Part shown: in pieces, positions 57,496 to 64,000 of the stretch
How positions within the stretch are numbered: position 1 is the stretch's first letter
Layout: each line of letters begins with the position of its first letter
Source: Aurantimonas sp. Leaf443
Lineage (GTDB): Bacteria > Pseudomonadota > Alphaproteobacteria > Rhizobiales > Rhizobiaceae
Direction of reading: 5' to 3'
Length of the DNA: 64,000 bases
NCBI RefSeq assembly: GCF_001425575.1
Contig: NZ_LMRD01000011.1
Location: forward strand, 1-64,000
Made by a program: the position numbers and the translations under genes
Notes under the pieces: generated by a model
Seen by the model: only the letters and a program-made list of their open reading frames with translations
What the model was told of the DNA's origin: nothing
The model's database searches: none

Positions 57496-58821
57496 TCAGA
57501 AGTCGGCGACCTGGCCCCAGGCGGATCTGTCGAGGCGGGCCGGATCGTAGGGTTCGGGGTCGACGATGGGCGCCGCCCCCGTGACGAGGTCGGCCACGAG
57601 ATGCCCCGCCCCCGGCCCGATGCCGAAACCGTGCCCGCTGAAGCCGGCCGCCAGGACGAAGCCCGGCACGGCCGCGATCTCGCCGATCGCCGGCACGCCG
57701 TCGGGGGTCGAATCGATATAGCCGGCCCAGCTGTGGGTGATCGTCGTGTTCCGAAGGCCCGGCAGGAGGTCCAGGGCGCGCTCGTGCGTCGTCCGGATCT
57801 GGGCGGCGTCGGGCTTGGGATCGAGGATCCGCATGCGTTCCATCGGCGTCACCTCGTCCAGCCGCCAGCGTCGCAGCGTCTCGTGGCCCGAGCGCCAGCC
57901 CTCGAGGCCGCCCGGCGCCAGGCTCTTCCAGCGCCGTACGAACATCGGCACGAACTCGCGCGCGAAGCGGATCTGCTGCGGCGTCGGATCGACGCGCGCG
58001 CGCCCGCTGATGGCGAGCGTGTAGCCGCCATTGCCGCGGCGCGTCACCGAGACGTCGGCCGTGTGAAGGGCATCCGGCAGGTCGTTGGCGCCGGCCGAGA
58101 CCGCCAGGATCGAGGAGCGCACCGCCGCCTGCGGAAAGCGGACGTTCAGCTGGCGGCAGAAGGACGAGGCCCAGGCGCCGCCCGCCATGACGACGACCCT
58201 GGTGCGGATCGTGCCCTTTTCCGTCACGACGGCGCTCACCCGGCCGCCCGACAGTTCGAGCCCGCGCGCGGCGCAGCCCTGATGCACCGTGCCGCCCTGG
58301 GCGATGATCGCCCGCGCGACGACGGGCACGGCGCGCGAGGGGTCCGCCGTGCCGTCGCTGGGCGAGAACACGCCCCCCTTCCAGGAGCGGCCGGTGGCGT
58401 GGCCGCGCTCGCTCGCCTCCCCGGCGGTCAGCATATGCGTCGTCACGCCCACCGTGCGGGCGAAATCGCGCCACTTCGCCCAGCCTTCCAGTTCGGCCTC
58501 GCTCTGCGAGAGATAGAACAGGCCGCAGCGGCGGAAGCCGACATCCTCTCCCGTTTCGGCGGCCAGCCGGTCCCAGAGATCGAGGCTCCGGGTCGAGATG
58601 GGAAGCTCGCGCGCGTCGCGGTTCTGCTGCCGGCACCAGCCCCAGTTGCGGCTGGACTGCTCGGCGCCCACCAGCCCCTTCTCCACCAGGGCGACCTTGA
58701 GACCCCTGCGGGCGAGATAATAGGCCGAGAAGGCGCCCGCGACCCCGCCGCCGACCACGACCACGTCGGCCTCCCGGGGAAGGGCCGGGCTCGTTTCGAT
58801 CCGCATCAGTGGCGCACGCAT
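57496..58821 (-). CDS. FAD-dependent oxidoreductase (DAO family)
   Basis: 441 residues from the ATG at 58821, preceded by the excellent site AAGGAGATATC. FAD-binding Rossmann motif VVVVGGGVAGAFSAYYLARRG, a second part with SSRNWGWCRQQNRDARELP, and the C-terminal FAD-binding FSGHGFGIGPGAGHLVADL. DAO-family enzymes oxidise D-amino acids, N-methylated or secondary amines such as sarcosine, proline or hydroxyproline. The neighbouring peptide-type ABC transporter and Lrp regulator support an amino-acid or amine substrate; which one is not determined. Confidence 0.87.
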   Translation of the reverse strand: MRAPLMRIETSPALPREADVVVVGGGVAGAFSAYYLARRGLKVALVEKGLVGAEQSSRNWGWCRQQNRDARELPISTRSLDLWDRLAAETGEDVGFRRCGLFYLSQSEAELEGWAKWRDFARTVGVTTHMLTAGEASERGHATGRSWKGGVFSPSDGTADPSRAVPVVARAIIAQGGTVHQGCAARGLELSGGRVSAVVTEKGTIRTRVVVMAGGAWASSFCRQLNVRFPQAAVRSSILAVSAGANDLPDALHTADVSVTRRGNGGYTLAISGRARVDPTPQQIRFAREFVPMFVRRWKSLAPGGLEGWRSGHETLRRWRLDEVTPMERMRILDPKPDAAQIRTTHERALDLLPGLRNTTITHSWAGYIDSTPDGVPAIGEIAAVPGFVLAAGFSGHGFGIGPGAGHLVADLVTGAAPIVDPEPYDPARLDRSAWGQVADF

Positions 58822-59024
58822 GATATCTCCTTGCGATCCGCCGGCAGGATAGCCAAGGCCGGGACGGATTGGTCTGCGCATGGCGCGGTCGCGCCCGCAT
58901 ATCCTGTCGTTGATGCGCCGCCCGACAGGGAAATGTTGCGAGCCCCCGCCGGAGAGGCTCGGTGGTGACCGGCGGGCGGACCTGCGCTAAGGAATCGCAA
59001 CCGCCGGGAGCGAGACGGAATGCC

Positions 59025-59501
59025 ATGAAGCTCGATCGGATCGACCTGAGAATACTCTCCGAGCTGCAGAAGAACGGCCGCATCACGAATGTCGAGCTGG
59101 CCGAACTCGTCCATCTGTCGCCGAGCCCCTGCCTCATGCGGGTCAAGAAGCTGCAGAGCGAGGGCTATATCATCAACTATTCGGCGCAGATCGACATCGC
59201 CAAGCTCGGCAAGACGCTGACCGTCTTCACCGAGATCACGCTCAAGAACCATCGGCGCATCGACTTCGCGCGGTTCCTGGCGGGGATCGAGAAGATCGAC
59301 AGCGTCATGGAATGCCACCTCATCTCGGGCGGCTACGACTATCTCATCAAGTTCATGATGCCGGGCGTCGTGGAGTATCAGACGACGATGGAACGGCTTC
59401 TCGACATGGATATCGGGATCGAGAAATACTTCAGCTTCGTCGTCCTCAAGTCGCCTCTGGTCCGCAATCATCTCTCGCTGGACAGGATGTTCCCGACCTG
59501 A
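59025..59501 (+). CDS. Lrp/AsnC family transcriptional regulator
   Basis: 158 residues from the ATG at 59025. N-terminal winged HTH (LDRIDLRILSELQKNGRITNVELAELVHLSPSPCLMRVKKLQSEGYI) and the RAM ligand-binding domain (about 70-150) with ECHLISGGYDYLIKF. Divergent from the FAD oxidoreductase with a 203-base shared leader and convergent with the ABC transporter, so it probably senses the amino acid handled by these genes. Confidence 0.92.
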   Translation: MKLDRIDLRILSELQKNGRITNVELAELVHLSPSPCLMRVKKLQSEGYIINYSAQIDIAKLGKTLTVFTEITLKNHRRIDFARFLAGIEKIDSVMECHLISGGYDYLIKFMMPGVVEYQTTMERLLDMDIGIEKYFSFVVLKSPLVRNHLSLDRMFPT

Positions 59502-59505
59502 CGCA

Positions 59506-61167
59506 TCAGCGCTGCGCGAAGGCGCGCAGCAGTTCGGGATCCTGCTCCAGACCATCGAGCCAGCCGATCCGCAGCTGAGGCACGGAGGAGAAGAGAAGGC
59601 GCGAATAGGGGTGGCTCGGCTGTCCGTCGCCGAGCGCCGGCGTCAGCTGCTCGATCTTCTCGCCCTTGTACATGACCACCACCTCGTCGCAGATCGCGCG
59701 CACGGTCGTCAGGTCGTGGCTGATGAAGAGATAGGACAGGGAGAGCTCGCGCTGCAGCTCCTTCAGGAGCTCGATGATCGCGGCCGCCACCACCGTGTCG
59801 AGCGCGGAGGTGATCTCGTCGCACAGGATCAGCTTGGCGTCCGCCGCGAGCGCACGGGCGAGGTTGACGCGCTGCTTCTGGCCGCCCGACAGTTCGCCGG
59901 GCCGCCGATGGCGCAGATTTCCCGGCAGATGGACCATGTCGAGCAATTCGCCGATGCGCGCCTCGCGCTCGCGCCCGCCCATGCCGTGGTAGAAGACCAG
60001 AGGGCGCGCGAGGATCTCGCCGATCGGTTTCGACGGGTTCAGCGAGGTGTCGGCGAACTGGAACACGATCTGCAGGTCGCGCAGTTCCTCGCGGCTGCGA
60101 TGGCGCAGGTCGCGGGCCAGGGGCTTGCCGTCGAAGACGACCTCGCCGGATGCCGCCGGCAGGATGCCGGCGATGACGCGGGCGAGCGTGGACTTTCCGC
60201 AGCCAGACTCGCCGATGATGCCGAGATTGCGGCCGCGCCGGAGCTCGAGGCTCACCTTATCGAGGACCCGCAGCTTGGGTGTGCCGTCGGCGGCCAGTTC
60301 GCCGTAGCCGGCGACGACGTCCCGGACGACGAGCAGCGGCGCGGATGGCCGCGCCTCGACTTCGGGCGCGCGCACCGTCGCGGCGGGGCGGAAGGCGGCG
60401 AGGAGCTCCCGCGTATAGGGATGGCCGGGACGCTCCAGAATGTCCTCCACCGTCCCCTCCTCCTGGATTTCGCCATGGCGCAGGACGACGATGCGGTCGG
60501 CGATCTGGGCGACGACGGCGAGGTCGTGCGAGACGTAGACGCCCGCGACCCGGCCCTTCTTCATCACCGACTTGAAGGCGCGCAGCACCTCGACCTGCGT
60601 CGTGACGTCGAGCGCGGTGGTGGGCTCGTCGAAGATGACGAGCTTGGGATCGCCGAGCAGCGCCATGGCCGCGGAAAGGCGCTGGAGCTGGCCGCCGGAC
60701 ACCTGGTGCGGGAAGCGGTCGCCGATCGTCTCGGGATCGGGCAGGGCCAGCGCGCGGAACAGATCCACGGCCTTGCGCCTCGCCTCCGCGATCGGCATCG
60801 AGGCGTGGATGCGGGTGACCTCGACGACCTGATCCATGATCCGGTGGGCGGGGTTGAAGGCCGCCGCCGCGCTCTGCGGCACGTAGGAGACGGACGAGCC
60901 GCGCCGTTCGGCCCGCTGCCGTTCGCCGAGAGTGACCATATCCTGCCCGTCGAACAGGACCCTGCCGCCGGTCACGCGGCAGCCGGGCCGCGTGTAGCCC
61001 ATGAAGTTCAGCGCGATGGTCGTCTTGCCCGATCCGCTCTCCCCGATCAGGGCGACGATCTCCCCGTCCGCGACGTCGAAGGACACGCCCCGGATGATCT
61101 CCACCGTGCGGCCCGCGTCGGTGCGCGCCTCGATCTTCAGGTCGCGGACTTGGACGAGGGCCGTCAT
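59506..61167 (-). CDS. Peptide-type ABC transporter ATPase, two fused ATPase domains
   Basis: 553 residues from the ATG at 61167, which overlaps the permease stop (ATGA). Two complete ATPase units in tandem (DppD-DppF type fusion). First: Walker A GESGSGKTTIALN, signature VSGGQLQRLSAAMAL, Walker B LVIFDEPTTALD. Second: GESGCGKSTLARVIAG, LSGGQKQRVNLARAL, LILCDEITSALD, where the usual Glu-Pro is Glu-Ile, an allowed variant. Each carries the oligopeptide C-terminal extension (HPYTRELLAAF, HPYSRLLFSSV). Powers the two downstream permeases. Confidence 0.92.
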   Translation of the reverse strand: MTALVQVRDLKIEARTDAGRTVEIIRGVSFDVADGEIVALIGESGSGKTTIALNFMGYTRPGCRVTGGRVLFDGQDMVTLGERQRAERRGSSVSYVPQSAAAAFNPAHRIMDQVVEVTRIHASMPIAEARRKAVDLFRALALPDPETIGDRFPHQVSGGQLQRLSAAMALLGDPKLVIFDEPTTALDVTTQVEVLRAFKSVMKKGRVAGVYVSHDLAVVAQIADRIVVLRHGEIQEEGTVEDILERPGHPYTRELLAAFRPAATVRAPEVEARPSAPLLVVRDVVAGYGELAADGTPKLRVLDKVSLELRRGRNLGIIGESGCGKSTLARVIAGILPAASGEVVFDGKPLARDLRHRSREELRDLQIVFQFADTSLNPSKPIGEILARPLVFYHGMGGREREARIGELLDMVHLPGNLRHRRPGELSGGQKQRVNLARALAADAKLILCDEITSALDTVVAAAIIELLKELQRELSLSYLFISHDLTTVRAICDEVVVMYKGEKIEQLTPALGDGQPSHPYSRLLFSSVPQLRIGWLDGLEQDPELLRAFAQR

Positions 61168-62027
61168 GCGTCTTCGCTCCGGTCGCGGATCTTGCGGGGC
61201 AGGTTGTCGATCAGGAGATTCACGCTGATCGTGAGGCTCGCGATGGCGATCGAGGGAAAGATCACGGCCGGGGCCGCGAAGGAGAGGCCACCGATATTCT
61301 CCTTCACCAGCGCGCCCCAGTCGGCATTGGGCGGCTGCACGCCGAGCCCGAGGAAGGACAGGCTGGACAGGAGGAGAACGATGAAGACGAAGCGCAGGCC
61401 GATATCGGCGAGGACCGGGCCGATGATGCCGGGCAGGATCTCGGCGCGGATGAGATAGCCGAGCGTCTCGCCGCGCGCCCGCGCCACGGTCACGTAGTCC
61501 ATCGCGTTGATGTTGACCGACAGGGAGCGCGCGAAGCGGTAGCAGCCGGGAATGTAGATGAAGGCGAGCGTCGCGATGAGGATCGGGATCGACGAGCCGA
61601 CCGCCGCCACGAGGACGAGGGCGAGGATCTTGTTGGGGATGGAGGTGAGCGCGTCGAGGAAGCGGCTGAGCGCGCTGTCGAACCAGCCGCCCACGACCGC
61701 CGCCGTCATGCCGAGCGTGACGCCGCAGACGCAGGCGATGGTCACGGCCGCGAGCGAGATGCCGACGGTGTAGCGCGCGCCGTGGATGATGCGCGAGAGG
61801 ACGTCCCGGCCGAGATAGTCGGTGCCGAGCCGATATTGCTCGGAGATCGGCCCGAAGAAGTCGAAATCCACGATCTCGCCCACCGGATGGGGCGCGATCC
61901 ACGGCGCGAGGATCGCCACCACCGCCCAGGCGAGGATCACGAGGAAGGCGACGACGCCGACGGCGTTGACGCGGTAGCCGAGGCGGCTGCGGCGCGACTT
62001 TCGCGCGCCGGTGATCGGGACGGTCAT
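61164..62027 (-). CDS. Peptide-type ABC transporter permease (DppC-like)
   Basis: 287 residues. N-terminal first helix (VVAFLVILAWAVVAILAPWIA) followed by HPVGEIVDFDFFGPISEQYRLGTDYLGRDVLSRIIHGAR, the hallmark of DppC/OppC subunits. EAA loop VTVARARGETLGYLIRAEILPGI. Overlaps its neighbours on both sides by four bases. Confidence 0.93.
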   Translation of the reverse strand: MTVPITGARKSRRSRLGYRVNAVGVVAFLVILAWAVVAILAPWIAPHPVGEIVDFDFFGPISEQYRLGTDYLGRDVLSRIIHGARYTVGISLAAVTIACVCGVTLGMTAAVVGGWFDSALSRFLDALTSIPNKILALVLVAAVGSSIPILIATLAFIYIPGCYRFARSLSVNINAMDYVTVARARGETLGYLIRAEILPGIIGPVLADIGLRFVFIVLLLSSLSFLGLGVQPPNADWGALVKENIGGLSFAAPAVIFPSIAIASLTISVNLLIDNLPRKIRDRSEDA

Positions 62028-62980
62028 GACCTGCGGAGCCTCGGGTTGGAGACGATGGCCACGAGGTCGGCGATCGTGATGAGGAGGAGATAGGCGATGC
62101 AGAAGATCATCGCGCAGCTCTGGATCAGCGGCAGGTCGCGGGTCGACACGGCGTCCAGCATCAGCTTGGCGATGCCGGGATAGTTGAAGATCGTCTCCAC
62201 GATGATGACGCCGCCCAGGAGATAGGAGAGCGACAGCGCCACGGCGTTGACGATCGGGCCGAGTGCGTTCGGCAGGGCGTGGTGCAGCACCATGCGGCGG
62301 CGCGAGGCGCCCTTCAGAAGCGCCATCTCCACATAGGGCGTGTTCAGCGTCTCGATCACGGCCGCCCGCGTCATCCGGATCATCTGCGCCGAGATCACGA
62401 AGCTCAGCGTGATCACCGGCATGGCGAAGGCCTTGAGGAGGCCGGAGAAGCTCGTCACGTCACCGGTCATGGACAAAGCCGGCAGCCAGCCGAGCGTGAC
62501 CGCGAAGACGAGCACGGCGAGCGTGGCGACCATGAACTCTGGCACCGAGATGATGCCGATCGTCAGGAACGAGATGATGCGGTCGTAGACGGTGCCGCGC
62601 AGGATCGCGGCCGTGATGCCGAGCGCGAGGGCGACGGGAACCGAGAGGGCGGCCGTGATGCCGGCCAGCTTCAGGGAATTGACGAGCCGTGCGCCGATGA
62701 GGTCGGCGATGGGAATGTTGTTGACGTAGGAGACGCCGAGATCGCCGGTCGCCAGATTTCCGAGCCAGGCGAAGAACCGCAGGACGGCGGGCTGGTCGAG
62801 ATTCATGGCGGTGCGCAGGCCGGCCACGGCCTCGGGCGTCGCGGCCTGGCCGAGGAGGATCTCCGCGACATCGCCGGGCAGGAGCGCCGTCGCGCAGAAG
62901 ATCGTCACCGCGACGATGAGCAGCGTCGCCAGCGCCACCGCGATGCGGCCCGCGATCAGCCGGAGGATGAGAGAGTTCAT
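62024..62980 (-). CDS. Peptide-type ABC transporter permease (DppB-like)
   Basis: 318 residues. DppB-type N-terminus (LIAGRIAVALATLLIVAVTIFCATALLPGD), long periplasmic loop, and EAA loop VEMALLKGASRRRMVLHHALPNAL. The GVIIVETIFNYPGIAKLMLDAVSTRDLPLIQ phrase is typical of DppB/GsiC. First of the permease pair in transcription order. Confidence 0.93.
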   Translation of the reverse strand: MNSLILRLIAGRIAVALATLLIVAVTIFCATALLPGDVAEILLGQAATPEAVAGLRTAMNLDQPAVLRFFAWLGNLATGDLGVSYVNNIPIADLIGARLVNSLKLAGITAALSVPVALALGITAAILRGTVYDRIISFLTIGIISVPEFMVATLAVLVFAVTLGWLPALSMTGDVTSFSGLLKAFAMPVITLSFVISAQMIRMTRAAVIETLNTPYVEMALLKGASRRRMVLHHALPNALGPIVNAVALSLSYLLGGVIIVETIFNYPGIAKLMLDAVSTRDLPLIQSCAMIFCIAYLLLITIADLVAIVSNPRLRRS

Positions 62981-63068
62981 GGACGACCCATCCGGCGCGA
63001 GGAGAGGAAGGAGGCACCCGGCGACGGCGGCGCGTGATGCGCCGTCGCCGGGGCATGGCGATGCCCGA

Positions 63069-64000
63069 TCAGGCCTCGAACCAGACGTATTCGGCCGCGC
63101 CGAAGCCCATCTGGCCGCCGAGCGGGTTCGGCACCAGGCCCTTCAGCTTCGGGGAGACGCCGTCGACATTCGACTGGAAGACGGGGATCACCGTGCCCGC
63201 GTCGTTGTGGATCATGGCCTGCATCTCGCCGTAGATCTCCTTTCGCTTGGCCTGGTCGAGAAGACCGCGCGCCTCCATGAGCATGGAGTCGAACCTCTCG
63301 GACTTGTAGCCGCTCTCGTTCCAGGCCGCCTCGGACTGGTAGAGCAGCGAGAAGAGGATGTCGGGCGTCGGGCGGGCGTTGAGATTGCCGAAATGGATCG
63401 GGTCCTTGATCCAGTGGTTCGACCAGTAGCCGTCGGAGGGAACGCGGTCGATGACCATGTTCAGGCCGATCTGGCCCGCCGCCTGCTGGAGGACGGCCGC
63501 GTAGTCGAGCGAGCTGCTCGCCGCCTCGGACGCGGTGACGTGGATCTCCTGGCCGAGGACGCCCGCCTTCTGAAAGAGCGACTTGGCGCGCTCCGGATCG
63601 AATTCGCGCTGCTTCAGCTCGGCGTTGAAATAGGGGTTCCAGGACGGGATCGGATGGTCGTTGGCGATCTCGGCGAGGCCGCGCAGGACCGATTTCTGGA
63701 TGGTCTCGCGGTTGATGAGATACTTGAATCCCTCGGCGACGCCCGCCTTGTCGCCCGGCGCGGTGTCCAGGCGGATGTTGAGGTCGGTATAGGTCCCGAG
63801 CTTGGTGACGAAGAGCTGGGCCGCCGGATCGTTCTCGAGGGCGCGCATGGAGCGCGGGTTGAGATTGGCGGCGAGATGGATGTCGCCGGAGAGGAGCGCG
63901 TTGCGGCGCGCCGTCTCGTCCATGATGGCGAAGAACTCGAAGGAGTCGAGATAGGGGCCGTTCGCCTTCCAGTAATGCTCGTTGCGCTCCACGACCGACC
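63069..64000 (-). CDS. Peptide-type ABC transporter substrate-binding protein (family 5), N-terminus outside window
   Basis: About 310 C-terminal residues are visible; the frame is open to the right edge, so about 200 N-terminal residues including the signal peptide are missing. SBP_bac_5 signatures: VERNEHYW at the cut edge, DETARRNALLSGDIHLAANL, GVAEGFKYLINRETIQKSVL, HPIPSWNPYFNAELKQREFDPERAKSLFQKAG. First gene of the transporter operon. Ligand unknown, probably peptide or amino-acid-derived. Confidence 0.9.
   Translation of the reverse strand, partial: SVVERNEHYWKANGPYLDSFEFFAIMDETARRNALLSGDIHLAANLNPRSMRALENDPAAQLFVTKLGTYTDLNIRLDTAPGDKAGVAEGFKYLINRETIQKSVLRGLAEIANDHPIPSWNPYFNAELKQREFDPERAKSLFQKAGVLGQEIHVTASEAASSSLDYAAVLQQAAGQIGLNMVIDRVPSDGYWSNHWIKDPIHFGNLNARPTPDILFSLLYQSEAAWNESGYKSERFDSMLMEARGLLDQAKRKEIYGEMQAMIHNDAGTVIPVFQSNVDGVSPKLKGLVPNPLGGQMGFGAAEYVWFEA

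Overview
The window is about 66% GC with the gene families and gene order of a Hyphomicrobiales (Rhizobiales) alphaproteobacterium. Supporting signs are the block nuoA-N / birA / rnj / DUF1467 / proS / lolC / lolD / dnaE, a NuoE with a long helix-hairpin-helix tail, and LexA boxes of the form GTTC-N7-GTTC. An Aurantimonadaceae-like genus would fit, but that is only an impression from protein style.

Region 1 (1-6715) is mobile. The right end of an IS21-family element (1-142) has cut off a RecD-like helicase gene. Upstream of that gene is a tightly overlapping minus-strand operon of three tyrosine recombinases and two small coiled-coil proteins, resembling GInt (ginABCD), Tn554 (tnpABC) and recombinase-in-trio elements. 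The element abuts a tRNA-Gly gene that stops in its anticodon loop. The recombinase operon lies directly downstream, in the same direction, of the strong tRNA-Tyr promoter.

Region 2 (6740-22230) is housekeeping: tRNA-Tyr, rlmB, tRNA-Thr, nadK, a DUF2336 gene, flavin reductase, nitroreductase, a secreted protein of unknown role, thrS, DUF1508, yidD, an Fe-S scaffold gene, folE, hisI, a patatin and dnaE. Upstream of dnaE is an unannotated 28-residue single-pass membrane peptide. Its promoter has a perfect TTGACA flanked by two perfect SOS boxes, so it looks like a LexA-controlled micropeptide comparable to SidA of Caulobacter. This is the most interesting item in the window.

Region 3 (22549-45853) is the respiratory and essential block, all on the minus strand. 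It runs lolD, lolC, proS, a putative small RNA with a terminator, DUF1467, RNase J, birA and the complete complex I operon nuoN to nuoA, ending with tRNA-Asp. Two extra genes sit inside the nuo operon: a 73-residue membrane protein between nuoH and nuoI, and a Uma2-family protein between nuoE and nuoD.

Region 4 (46255-64000) is accessory. It starts at tRNA-Val with an IS5-type transposase remnant, followed by a LacI-regulated sugar ABC transporter with a cytosolic GH127 beta-L-arabinofuranosidase and an M24 (Xaa-Pro type) peptidase. A small curli module follows (two curlin-repeat proteins and a CsgH-like protein, with no CsgG/E/F in view). Then come an orphan cobalamin-riboswitch-like sequence, an FAD-dependent amine/amino-acid oxidoreductase, an Lrp/AsnC regulator and a peptide-type ABC transporter running off the right edge. 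The sugar and peptidase genes together suggest scavenging of plant arabinosylated, proline-rich wall glycopeptides; this is inference.
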